Source: Prorocentrum cordatum
Lineage: Eukaryota > Sar > Dinophyceae > Prorocentrales > Prorocentraceae
DNA length: 64,000 nucleotides
Direction: 5' to 3'
NCBI GenBank assembly: GCA_963575745.1
Contig: CAUYUJ010015023.1
Span: 239,728-303,727, forward strand
Shown here: in pieces, positions 10,526 through 20,680 of the stretch
How positions within the stretch are numbered: the first letter of the stretch is position 1
Layout of the letters: every line of letters starts with the position of its first letter
The notes under the pieces: model-generated
Told to the model about the DNA's origin: nothing
What the model saw: only the letters and a program-made list of their open reading frames with translations
The model's database searches: none
Position numbers and translations under genes: made by a program

Positions 10526-10691
10526 ATTCGGGAGACTCTTCATGGGGGGGGATCCCATGGGGGGATAGGATCCCAGGGGGGTGATCCCATAGGATCCCCT
10601 GGGGATCCCATGGGGGAGCAGGAGGGGATCCCATGGGGGGGATCCCCTCCTGCCCCCCCATGGGATCCCCCCCCATGGAGAGTCTCCCGAT
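10526..10691. repeat. Foldback element rich in GGATCC
   Basis: ATTCGGGAGACTCTTCATGG at the left is matched in inverse by CCATGGAGAGTCTCCCGATT at the right. Between them, GGATCCC(C)ATGGGG words occur in both orientations, giving a long hairpin with many internal registers. Confidence 0.8.
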
Positions 10692-10740
10692 TGATACGGC
10701 ACCAGTGGGCACTGTCATCGCAATCGTTCTCTGTTCGTTC

Positions 10741-10910
10741 CGTCGCACCCCTCGCGAGCTTCGAGGCCCACGGAGGGCCCCAGCTACGACGCTCGCGGGC
10801 ACGGTTGCAGTCGCCCATCCCGCTGATTTCGGCGCACCCCTCTCGTGCATTTGAGCCCCGCTGGGGGCCCCAACCACGGCGCCGCCAGGCACCGCCGCAA
10901 TCACTTTGTT
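10741..10910. repeat. Two diverged units of the 90-bp minisatellite
   Basis: CGCACCCCTCGCGAGCTTCG...GGCCCCAGC and GGCGCACCCCTCTCGTGC...GGGGGCCCCAACC follow the order of motifs in the 4.0-kb array. They lack the leader and terminal modules. Confidence 0.55.
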
Positions 10911-10930
10911 TTGCGCATCTCGGCATATTT

Positions 10931-11140
10931 AGGTTTCTCTCTTTCTCTCTCCGTCTCTTTTTTTTCCTTTCTCTCTCTCTCTCTCGCTCTCTCTCTCTGT
11001 CTCTCTCTCTCTCTCTCTTTCTCCATATTTATGTGTATATATATAAATAAATATGTACATCCATGCAAACATGTGTTTGTGGTCACCCCTCTCCCTCTCT
11101 CTCTCTCTCTCTTTCTCTCTTTATCTTTCTATTTCTCTTG
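10931..11140. repeat. CT microsatellite tracts with a short TATA block
   Basis: CT/CTTT dinucleotide-rich runs at 10931-11025 and 11088-11135, separated by ATATATATAAATAAATATG. Confidence 0.95.
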
Positions 11141-11600
11141 CACAGCACACACACAACGCGTCACTATTCCCCACAGGGATTCTTATCGAAAGCGACAGTC
11201 TGCACGGACACGTGCGCGCCATCTGTGTATTTCAGCAACCTCCCACGGAGGACTTTGCTGTCAAGACAGATCAGGTATCGCAAGCTTGCAGGTCGTAACA
11301 AGTAAAGGCATCAAAGCCGATCAAGCCCGAACAGGTCTAGCATGTTCTTGTTCGCATGGTGGTGCTTGGCACAGGCTCCTGACGCGTGTGTCCGTCGCGC
11401 TGTGCAGCGGGAAAGAACCATACGCCCCGCGCCATTGGAGTGCGAGAGATTTAGGGTTTCAGCCAAGCTAAGTTGCCGCATGCTTCCCGACGCGGCAGTG
11501 CGTCGCCTCGTCTTCACCCTCCGCCCGCCCCTGCCAGATGGAGCCAGGCGCGCAGCCTCCCCGGGGGATCACAGGCCCGCCTCTGGACAGATCGGCACTT

Positions 11601-11790
11601 TACAGTGAGGGGCTTGAATAAGGAACACTTGCTTTTCAAAAGGGTCTCGGTCGTTCCTTAGGTTTGCATGCGTTATTTCAAGTTCCTTATGCGTTTTGTA
11701 TCATCTATCGTTCCTCATGCGTTATTCCTTGGGATAAAAAAGGGGCTTCGTTCCTTATTCATCGCTCCTTAGGTCAAGCCGGTGACTGTA
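11601..11790. mobile_element. MITE with TACAGT ends
   Basis: The left end TACAGTGAGGGGCTTGAATA and the inverted right end (complement begins TACAGTCACCGGCTTGAC) are bounded by TA. The interior repeats CGTTCCTTA and GTTCCTTATGCG. Its right half matches the MITE at 33753-33932 (AAGGGG...TCGTTCCTTATTCA). TA plus CAGT ends are typical of Tc1/mariner-derived nonautonomous elements; that assignment is inference. Confidence 0.75.
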
Positions 11791-12835
11791 GCTTGGGTGT
11801 CTTCCCGTGTGATGGTGTCTGAAGACCATCCCTGCCAGCGCCGTCAAACGTAGTCAGAAGGCGTTGGACTTCGGTACTTGCCTGGTCAGCGCTAACGCAG
11901 TGCTCGAACCATGGATTTCACCTGCGCGCGGGGGTGTCCGAAATCCAGCACCCCCCTCCCAGCATTGAAGAACGCTGTTTCTGACAAGGCGCCGGTCCAC
12001 GCGACATTCAACAGTGTTTCTGCATATGTGCGACGAGGCTAGTGGCATCTTCAGGCCGAGCAGCGGGCAGCAGTATTACCTTGAGGCCACCAGTACCAAC
12101 AACACCAGCAGCATCAGCAACAGCAGGAGGTGCGTAAGGAGTGGAAGGAGAAAGAGAGGACGGCGTGAAACGGAGAAGAGTCACTTTAGAAAATTTAGAC
12201 GCCCATTGCAGTTTCACTTGTGCAAGGGGCGGTGGACAAACGAAAACACAGACGAACAGCGTTTCCCACGCATGCGTGGTCAGATTTACCCCCGTTCTTC
12301 GGCGTGGGCAAGCATCTCGCCCCCCTCCCCCCTCCCTCCCCTGGGGACGGTTTTGAAGCAGTCCGCTGCGATTGGATACTACACCGATCTACAGCTGTCA
12401 ACGAACATATGGAACACACATGGCAGGGGAACATGTGGCATGGTCTCAGCTTTCAGGCTGAGGAGAGGGGTGGCTGATTCGATACTCGCAGACCTATGAT
12501 CTAGAGCGAACAGCGTGCAGCTATGCTATAGGGACGCGTGGGTGTTCACTTGGCGCACCGTGGCTGTCTCCTCCAGAGCTCTGGTACGCACCATGCGGTA
12601 CGTGCACTGGCGAAGGCCGACGGACATGCAGTGACCGGCCGACTCGCCATCAGACCAACTCTTCCCAAAGACACGTGCGGGGTGGCGAGCTGCCCACCGC
12701 GAAGCTTCGTCTCCCGCCAGCACCCGCTCGTCCCTCGAGCGACCAGCCCGCCCACATCGCCGCCGCGGAAGTGGTGACCCATGCCGTGGCTCTACCAAGA
12801 CACAAGACACTGCCGAAGGAAGGCTCTGCGGGCAC
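11791..12835. other. Noncoding stretch, no gene recognised
   Basis: No domain, tandem repeat or convincing inverted repeat was seen. Frames of 60-160 codons overlap on both strands without recognisable similarity. Confidence 0.5.
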
Positions 12836-12839
12836 AGTG

Positions 12840-13140
12840 GGACAGTGGGATCTCAGGCGAGTTGCGCCCACGTTGCAAAAATGCTGCGCGCTTGACAGCC
12901 GCGCTCGTCCTGTTGACAGCAGGGGCCGCTGAGACCGAAACGAACGTTCATTTCAACCGTGCGGGCCCAGTAGGATCTGCGGCCACTTATGGCCGCGTTG
13001 CAAGCAGTGCTGCGCACTTGACTGACGCGCTCGGCGGCCGTTGCAGGCAGCGCTGCGCACTGGACAGCCGCGCCCGGCGGCTGACAGCAGGGACCTACGA
13101 GGCCGAAGCAAACGTTCGTGCCAACCACGCGGGCCCATCA
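12840..13140 (-). repeat. Dispersed ~120-150-bp repeat, about two units, reverse to the 59-kb copies
   Basis: Shared blocks, in reverse orientation, are GTTGCAAGCAGTGCTGCGCACTTG, GGCGGCTGACAGCAGGGACC and CGAAGCAAACGTTCGTGCC with the copies at 58970-59500. Two successive units are visible (12840-12965 and 12966-13140). No coding function recognised. Confidence 0.65.
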
Positions 13141-14275
13141 CTGCCACGAAAGTGTTGGCCCATCTCGCGGCCCCACCAAGGGGGGACGCCGAGCGAAGGC
13201 CCCAGTGGCAGGCAGGGGCCAGCACGCCGTCGAGCGCCGGAGCCTGCGAGCAGCAGGGCGCCCCCATTTTCGACGTCGACCCCGAGGAGTTTCGAATTCA
13301 GATCTGGAGGATGTCCTGGGCGGAACGGAGAGGGGAGCGTGCGGGGGGGGAAGGAGGGGCAGCATAAGGGGGGCGGCGGGGCAGGGAGCGGGGAGAGGCG
13401 GTGAGAGGAAGTGAATGGGAGGAGAACGAGAGGGGGAAGGGGAGGAGGCTCCAGACGAGCTTCAGACGCCGCTCCAGGGGCAATGGACTGTGGACAGCTT
13501 TGGGGGATGGGCACAAGGACGATCGTCATCGAGGGGCAGTATGGCACGAAGAAGGTCAAGCACCATGAAGAACACGAGGTCGACGTGGGCCAACAGGCGA
13601 CGAGTTTGGGCCGCCACTGCGGCAGCCCTTTGTTGCTGCCTCCCTCGCCTTGCCCCTACTCGCCATCCCCCTCCCTGTTCCCCTCATCCTCCCCCTCCGC
13701 ATTCCCGCCTCCGCTCCCCTCGTGCATACTGCACGCCGCAGGCTGTGTATACGCAGGCCCCCTCCCCTGTCTTGTCAAGCCTGTGGTTTCGCGCCCCTTG
13801 TCTCCCTCGTCCCTGTAGATGGCAGCCCAGATTTGATCACGAATTGAGTAGGTATGTTACCTACCATATGTGCACTCTAACAGGGGCGTGGGGAAACAGC
13901 GAAATCTGTTGCAGCCTTGCCCTCCGGCGCAATTTGGCTGGAAGAAAACGCAGGCCCCGCAACGTCACAAGTCGCCCACCGCCCACAATCCACTTCACGG
14001 ACTCCCTTCCTCTGCCGAGGGGAGGCTTGCCGCGCCGGAGAGGCAACGTGCGAGGATGAATACCACGGCGCACTTGAAACATGTGATCGCTCTTCCGTCC
14101 AGCTCTTTCTACCTGGGTGGTTGGTTCGAGGGTTCCCCCCAAACCTGTCAACAGACGTCTGACAATGGGATCATCATTAGGCGATGCGCCCTTCTGTCGT
14201 ACAATTCGTTGGGCGTCCACTCGTGATTATCTAATGGGCTTGTGAGTATGAAGCCTATTGGATGTTCGTTGAGAT
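13141..14275. other. Noncoding stretch, purine- and C-rich segments
   Basis: No gene recognised. A G/A-rich part (13310-13450) and a CCCTCC-rich part (13630-13720) are low complexity; the rest is featureless. Confidence 0.5.
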
Positions 14276-14279
14276 TTCG

Positions 14280-14590
14280 TGGGAGGCTTTTTTGGGGCCT
14301 CTTGGAGGCAATGTGGGCCTGTGGGGGCCGTTTGAGGCCGCCTGGTGCCTCTCTTGGGCCTCTTGGGGCCTCTTGGGGCCTCTTGGGGGCATCTCGGGGG
14401 CCTCTCGGGGGCCTCTTGGGCACCTCTTGGGGCCTCCTGGGCCCCCCTTAGGGGCGGAGTGGCTCCGCTTTTCGGCTCGTGTTTCCCTCTCTTGGGCCGC
14501 TCTGGGAGCCGTCTCGGGCGCCTCTTGGGCGCCGTCTCGGGGCGCCTCTCGGGCCGTCTTGGGGGCCCTCTCGGGCCTGCGGGAGCAGTC
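14280..14590. repeat. G-tract repeat, period about 10 bp
   Basis: Runs of CTTGGGGCCT are repeated at a 10-bp step between 14350 and 14400, becoming GCCGTCTCGGGCGCC-like further on. Confidence 0.7.
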
Positions 14591-14983
14591 GCGGGCGAGA
14601 CGTGCCGCTCGCCAGAGGAGGAATAGGCACCCAATACCTCTGCAGGGAAGCTGGGAAGAGTGTCTGGGGCCGGCCCTTCTACTATTTTCAGTTTTTGCCT
14701 ATTTTCAACGCTGGCCCCGCCCCTATTTTCAACGCTTTTGCTTATTTCCTTTCAACGAAGGTACCTTTAAGGAATTTCCAACTTCTCTACTCTGTCTAGC
14801 TTCCCTCTACCCTTCGCCCGTGTTTCCCCCTGCTGTCCCTCCTGGGAGGCCCTCGCCGCCACCGCTGGCTTCGCCTCGGAGTTCTGGTCCGTCCTGGGGG
14901 GCACGCCCCGAGGCCCCAAGGGGGTGCACGCGCCGAGCCCCCCGGGAGGTGTGAGCATTTTTCTGGGGTCCAGACGGGGAGAC

Positions 14984-15054
14984 TCCTCCTCCTCCTCCTC
15001 CTCCTCCTCCCCCTCCTCCTCCCCCTCCTCTTCCTCCTCCTCCTCCTCCTCCTT
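14984..15054. repeat. TCC microsatellite
   Basis: Near-pure TCC trinucleotides with a few CCC and TTC interruptions. Confidence 0.95.
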
Positions 15055-15192
15055 CCCCATCCGAGCCACCCTCGTGGATTCGAGCTCCCCGGGACTGCCG
15101 GGCCGGTCCCGCACGACCCCAGGAGCGCGTCGAGAGAGCCCAAGGGGACCGCGCTCCAAGATGATCAAGACAACCCCGAAGGCCACATTATT

Positions 15193-15207
15193 ATGATCGT
15201 TATCATG

Positions 15208-15280
<73 letters not shown>

Positions 15281-15471
15281 CTATTATTATTATTAATAGT
15301 ATTATTATTATCATTATTATTATTATTATTAATATTATTATTATTAGTAGTAGTATGAGTATTATTAGTATTACTATTATTATTAGTATTATTTTTGTTA
15401 TTATTGTTGTTATTATTATTATTCGTACTATTTTTAATACTATTGTTATCATTATCTATTAGTATTAGTAT

Positions 15472-15503
<32 letters not shown>

Positions 15504-15690
15504 TGATTAGTATTAACATTATTATTATCAGTAGTATTATTTATCATTATTATTGTTCGTATCACCATTATTATTACTATTATTATTATTATGATTATTA
15601 TTATTATTAGTATTATTATTATGATTATTATGGTTATGATTCTGATTAATATTATTGTTATCATTATTATTACTATTATTTCTGTAGTTC
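15193..15690. repeat. ATC tract grading into ATT/AGT tract, about 500 bp
   Basis: Pure ATC trinucleotides (15207-15279) pass into ATT/TAT with scattered TAG-repeat islands. AT-rich DNA of this kind is otherwise rare in the window. Frames made of Ile/Met or Asn/Asp are artefacts. Confidence 0.95.
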
Positions 15691-15749
15691 GAGAGTCTTC
15701 GCCTCCGGACGGTTCCCCCCAGCAGTCTCGGATGAGCCGAAGAGCGCCA

Positions 15750-15960
15750 GAATGGGGCCCCAGGTGGCCCCAACAGAGCCTCAGGGTGGCCCAGGGCTGC
15801 CCCAACAGGGCTCCAAGAGGGCTTCTAGAGCAGCCGGAGAAGGCCCCGAATTTGTCTTGGGGCCGTCTTGGAGTCCTCTTGGGGTAGTATTGGTTTGTCT
15901 TGAAGGATTCGCTGGCCGTCTCGGGACGTCTTGGAGGCTTCTTGGGGTTGTCTATTGTCT
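15750..15960. repeat. G-tract repeat in both orientations
   Basis: CCCCAGGTGGCCCCAACAG-like words (15755-15850) change to GGGGCCGTCTTGGAGTCC-like words (15860-15955), so the two orientations meet head to head. Confidence 0.55.
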
Positions 15961-16177
15961 ATCCAAAGAGATCTGAATCCGAAGGGCATCGCCAGAAATC
16001 TCATTGGGCGTCTCTTGGAGGCTGCTTGGGGCATTTTGGGCTTCTTGGAGATATTTCCAGGTGCCTGCGGCAAGTCCAGCCCCCCTACTAGCCCAGCATG
16101 CTGAGTGGCGACTGTTCGAGGGGGTACGGGAGGCCGTCACGTGTGACACCCCGTGTTTCCAGGCCTGAGGGAGCCGT

Positions 16178-16206
16178 GATGAGGATGATGAGGATTGTGA
16201 TGATGG

Positions 16207-16284
<78 letters not shown>

Positions 16285-16388
16285 CGGTGATGGTGATGGT
16301 GATGGTGATGGTGATGGTGATGGTGATGGTGATGATGATGATGCTCATGATCATGCTCATGATCATGATCATGATCATGATCATGATC

Positions 16389-16463
<75 letters not shown>
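16178..16463. repeat. GAT microsatellite with GGTGAT and CATGAT blocks
   Basis: Pure GAT runs enclose a (GGTGAT)n block (16285-16335) and a (CATGAT)n block (16345-16390). The poly-Asp/Met/His frames are artefacts. Confidence 0.95.
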
Positions 16464-16726
16464 CCGCTCTCCCAAGGAGGGTCGCCGCCGAATCGCAGTC
16501 GCCCACCGCTCAACTGCATTACCTCGGGGTGCCTCGGCCTGGCGAGCGCGAGCGGCCGCGGCGAGGGCGAGGCGGGCCGAGCTCGGCCTGGGCTCCACCG
16601 TTGGAGGGGTGGAGCCCTCTCTTCACTCTCCCCAAGCAGTCCTTTTGCACGCTCCGAGGGGAGGGTGGGGCCGAGGCACGGCTCGACGAGGCCCTTCGCT
16701 CTCGTGGGCGACGTGATGACGATGAT

Positions 16727-16805
16727 GATGAGGAGGAGGAGGAGGAGAAGGAGGAGGAGGAGGAGGAGGAGGAGGGCGGTGGAGGAGGAGGAGGGCGGAG
16801 GAGGG
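16727..16805. repeat. GGA microsatellite
   Basis: GAGGAG-rich purine tract with one GGC interruption. Confidence 0.9.
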
Positions 16806-17866
16806 GGTGGCCGAGGCACGGCTCGACAATCATCACGTTCGTCGTTGGCATCGTGGTCGTAGGTGTCGCCACCACCATTTCGCAACATGCACGACAGACT
16901 TGTCCGCGCGGTTGTGTTCCACGCGCCCGTGCGCTCGTTGAGATCATGGCCAGGTAAGCTTTGCCAGCAATCTGCGGGGGGAAGGGTGGGATGTGTGCAC
17001 GAGTATTGGAGTTGACGACCTCGTGCCCATGCGCCAGAACAATCTTGCCCCTTGCTTTGATCAGTAGCAAAGTGCAGAGCGCTTGCCACTGAGACGGCGT
17101 GCCCGCCAGGTGAAGGAGCTGGTCTTCGAAGACAGCCGCCTCGCCGATGTCGTGGCCGACTGAGCAGACCCCCCGCCCCGCCCCGTTGAGAAGCCCATGG
17201 GGCCCGGCCCGGCGGCCGAGGGCGCAATAGGATGTTTGCAGCTGGTGGGATCAGCGCGGAGGGCTTCTCGGCAGCTTTGGGGAGGAGAGCGCGCAGACGG
17301 TCCTGTGCTCGCCGAGCTCCCCGAGAGGGGCAGGATCACCCCCGCCGTGGCCCCAGAGACCGCTCGTCTTGCCCAGCGCTCGCTGCCTGGCTGGGACTTG
17401 CAAGCGGAGGCAGCATACCCAAGTCTGGCGAGATTCGCGTGGGGGGGGGGTTGCATTCAGCCCATCGGTAAGCACATGTTTGGGAATCGGTTGGTGCTGC
17501 AAGTTTTGACACTGAAGTTGAAATTGCACGCAGCCCAGAATTCAGCGCGAGTTTGCTCAGAAAGGATCTGGGGCCCCAGTTTGTTTCTTGGGGATGCTGG
17601 CAAGATGGTGCATGTTCGCAGCACGCTCTTGATTATATCGCCCAGGCGCTGAGGAGGGCTCTCATTTTCTCAAGTAAGCATCCGTCCCTCCTCCTCATCC
17701 GTTTCGTAGCCTTCCCTGTTCATGGTTCCAACAGTACCACGTGGCTGTTTTCCTTTCTCACTGTAGTAGCCCAGTAGCCCAGACAGCACCGCGAACCACC
17801 GCGCCCCGCCAGTACCACGCGTTCGCTTGGGAGCCGCGTGGGAGCGCGGCACCTTTCGCAGGCAAT
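16806..17866. other. Noncoding stretch, no gene recognised
   Basis: Nothing beyond unremarkable frames was found here. Confidence 0.5.
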
Positions 17867-17999
17867 ACGTATCCCTATCCCTAAGATTGACACGCCAAAA
17901 GGCGATGACAATCTTAGGGATTCGCCCTCAAAAAAGAAGGGGATCCCTAAGAGTGGCATCGTGATGAGGAGGTGCCCAGCACAGGGATAGGGATATGTT
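17867..17999. repeat. Small inverted-repeat element with internal hairpin
   Basis: ATCCCTATCCCT at the left is inverted in AGGGATAGGGAT at the right. Inside, CCCTAAGATTG ... CAATCTTAGGG forms a perfect 11-bp stem around GACACGCCAAAAGGCGATGA. Confidence 0.65.
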
Positions 18000-18651
18000 C
18001 CAGGCTGGTAAGTAAAATGTTGTCTGTAAGGGATCGCTCCACTCCCATGCCACGAGCCCTGCTCGGCGACTGTCCGCATGTCCACGCCATGCCGGCACCA
18101 CGGCTTATCGTCACGACATTTTCTCGCAGCCATGATGTTTCATATGGGAGCGTGCTCTTCCTCAACACGAGCCCTCTCCCAAAGACTCAACTCTGAGCGT
18201 GGATTGCCTACCCCGCTTTCGCTTCTAGACAAAACCAAGTCATACCACGCGCCTCCTGGTCAAGCGACCTGACTGGTGCGGGCTGTAGCCTGGTATCGTT
18301 TGGTATCGTTTGGAAGCGAGGGTGGTCAAAAGCGAGGTAGGTTCGTTCGCCTCCTATCAACAGCACCACGCCCGACAGGACCGCGCTTCTCCTCCAGGGA
18401 GGCCGCGTGGGAACTCGACATCTTACGCAGTCGTTGTTTGTTCCCCATATCCTAACCTAAGGTGGTCTTTGGTTTTGCATCCCCCCTCGATCTCTCTCGG
18501 CGGGGAACGAACTCGCCCCCCCGCCTCCTCCCCGTCCTCCTCGTCCTCCTGCTCCTCCCTTCCTTTCTCCCAGAATATTCCATTGCCGGCGACCCTGCAC
18601 GCAAGGGGATGTGTGAGCATAGTCACAAGATGATTGCGATAGAAATCAGCG
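18000..18651. other. Noncoding stretch, no gene recognised
   Basis: No domain or clear repeat apart from the doubled GGTATCGTTTGG near 18292-18312. Confidence 0.5.
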
Positions 18652-18800
18652 GTTGTGGTTGTATTCATAATTGTGGTCGTGGTTGTGATCGTGATTCTAG
18701 TCGTGATTGTAGTGGTGATCGTACGCCTAATCGTAGTCGTGCTTGTAGTCGTAATCGTCGGCATATCGTGGTCGTAGTCGTAATCGCAATCGTCGTCGGT
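18652..18800. repeat. Degenerate GTN trinucleotide repeat (GTAGTC/GTGATC)
   Basis: About 150 bp of GTAGTCGTAATCGTGGTCG-like hexamers, an imperfect trinucleotide tract. Confidence 0.8.
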
Positions 18801-18833
18801 GTTGTGCGGCGGGTGCCGCGGAGACCTATTTCC

Positions 18834-19290
18834 CAACCGTCCGGTGGTGTCGGGTCCTCGCTTTGAAGAGAGAGAGCGCCCTTCGTCGCTCACTCCTTCC
18901 TCCTCCCCCTCCTCCCTCCTCCCTTCCCTCCTCCTCCTTCCATCCCTCCTCCATCCTTCCCTCCTCATCCCTCCTCCCTCCTTCCCTCCTCCCCCTCCTC
19001 CCTCCTCCTCCCATCCCTCCTCCCATCCCTCCTCCCATCCCTCCTCCCTTCCCTCCTCCTCCTCCTCCTCCCATCCCTCCTCCTCCTCCCATCCCACCCT
19101 CCCTCCTCCCTTCCCTCCTCCTTCCCCTCCTTCCCTCCTCCTCTCCTGTCCCCCTCCTCCCTCCTCACTCTTCCTCCTCCTCCTCCCCTCCCTGGCACCC
19201 TCCACGCGCTCCGTGGCCTCACAGGGAGCTCCACCGCAGGCCCCCCTTTGGCAGGGTTCGCACGCGGTCCCGCCCCCAATTCTCGCTCCG
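18834..19290. mobile_element. Composite repeat, minimal copy: leader, TCC tract, one 90-bp unit
   Basis: The leader (CAACCGTCCGGTGGTGTCGG) matches 3871 and 35199. It is followed by about 300 bp of TCC/CCCTCC tract and then a single satellite unit starting near 19199 (GCGCTCCGTGGCCTCACAGG). The terminal module is not visible. It shows that the module order does not depend on an expanded array. Confidence 0.6.
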
Positions 19291-19372
19291 ATGGGGCGGA
19301 GCTCGAGCACGGGTCTGCCGGCCCGTGGGCACGAGAGCCGTGCCCGATGGCCAGCCGAGGGGTTTATTCAGG

Positions 19373-19510
19373 AAGGAAAGAAACACACAGACACAATGAT
19401 TCGTCGATTTCCAAGAAAATATGGGAAGTGGTGGGGAAGACAAAAACCCAGAAAATATAGGAGAACATGGGGCATCTTTTTATTCGTGTGTATTTATTTG
19501 TGTGTCCCAG
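19373..19510. mobile_element. 140-bp dispersed element, copy 1 (second copy at 49.6 kb)
   Basis: GGAAAGAAACACACAGACAC at the left and TTTATTTGTGTGTCCCAG at the right are partly inverted. The interior (GTCGATTTCCAAG, AATATGGGAAGTGG, GGGGAAGACAAAA) matches 49571-49713 almost base for base. Both copies start after CAGG and end in CCCAG. Confidence 0.75.
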
Positions 19511-19565
19511 TTTCCCTTCATTTATACAGCAACCACAGGGAGGTTCACCTGACTCCTGGACCACA

Positions 19566-19733
19566 CGCAAAGGGGGACCTTTCGCCGGAGTGACCTCTGG
19601 TGCGGGCCCGATGGGGGCCGCCTGAGCGCCGAACGCGATGCGGGAATAGCGGCCTGCGCGCTTGTGTGTTGGTCCCCCGGCGGACCCCCGAAGCCGCGCA
19701 CCAGACGCCACTCCTACCTAGGGTCACTCTTAC
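19566..19733. mobile_element. MITE, diverged copy (intact copy at 58055-58223)
   Basis: Shares CCTTTCGCCGGAGTGACC, GCGCACCAGA and AGGGTCACTCTTACGTGTAG with the 58.06-kb element. The left terminal repeat is eroded here, the right one intact. Confidence 0.7.
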
Positions 19734-19756
19734 GTGTAGCCGAAGTGAGGCTCACT

Positions 19757-19960
19757 TGACTCCAGTTCGGCCGTACTTTGGGTGATTTCACAAGCAGGGC
19801 GGAAATGCGTGCCCGTCTTTTCCAGCCCTTCTGCCCTTTTGCCGTCGCTGTTTCCGCAATGCTTTTGCGGAAATATCCGCTCGATTATTGCCGACACGGT
19901 TTCGCATTGTTGAAGGCGCATTTTGTAGATTATGGCGGATCCACTGTCAGGGTCGGGACG
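19757..19960. mobile_element. Left-end remnant of the CCCTGA...TCAGGG element family
   Basis: TTGACTCCAGTTCGGCCGTACTTTGG matches the left ends at 28798 and 49024 in all but a few positions, written here in two parts: TTGACTCCAGTTCGG and CCGTACTTTGG. Related CGGAAA-rich sequence follows to about 19960; no right end was found. Confidence 0.5.
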
Positions 19961-20038
19961 CTTGGGCGACACATTCCCCAAACAGTGTTTGCATTGAGGG
20001 ATTGTCACTCAGCTGCGTTTAAGGTTGTGGAGGACGAT

Positions 20039-20462
20039 CAATGAAGAGGAAGCGTGTTGCCAAAGAATTCCCAGAGGTCTCAAACACATGTTACACATGT
20101 TTTCAGCATGTAAACACCATGCTTAAACCATGTTTAGAACATGCTTCCGACATGTTAACACACCTCTTAAGTTCAACGATCGGACTGTCAGGGTGTCCGT
20201 CCTTCCTCTGTTAATTAAAGCTGTGCGCGGCCCGCTTAGCCTTCATCAATGAAGAGGAAGCGTGTTGCCAAAGAGTTCCCAGAGGTTTCAAAAACATGTG
20301 TTACACATGACATGTTTTAAGCATGTAAAGAAAACAGGTTCAAACCATGTTTAGAACATGCTTCCGACATGTTAACACACCTCTTAAGTTCAACGATCGG
20401 ACTGTCAGGGTGTCCGTCCTTCCTCTGTGAACTCACGCTGTGCGCGGCCCGCTTAGCTTTCA
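20039..20462. repeat. 208-bp tandem duplication with ACATGT palindromes
   Basis: CAATGAAGAGGAAGCGTGTT starts at 20039 and again at 20247. Each copy carries a cluster of ACATGTT / AACATGT words in both orientations and TTCAACGATCGGACTGTCAG. The copies are roughly 93% identical with small indels. No coding function seen. Confidence 0.9.
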
Positions 20463-20535
20463 TCGGAAGAGGCTCGCCCTCGACCCGCGAATCAAAAAAA
20501 AAAAACTGTCAGGGTGCCCGTTGCCGTGGCTGGGC

Positions 20536-20680
20536 GGCCACATGCGAACCCTGCCCCTGCCCCCCACGATTTCCGAGGGAGAGGGGGTGGGTTCGCTCCG
20601 CTCGGGAGCTCCCGAGCAGAGTGAACCCCACCCTCCCCCTCGGAAATCGTGGGGGGTAGGGGTAGGGTTCGCATGTGGCC
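20536..20680. repeat. Palindromic (foldback) element, copy 2, founder of the satellite
   Basis: Arms of about 70 bp (GGCCACATGCGAACCCTGCC ... inverse) meet at CTCGGGAGCTCCCGAG (centre near 20608). The right arm is the first part of the 76-bp satellite that follows directly. Homologous to 9105-9253. Confidence 0.85.
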
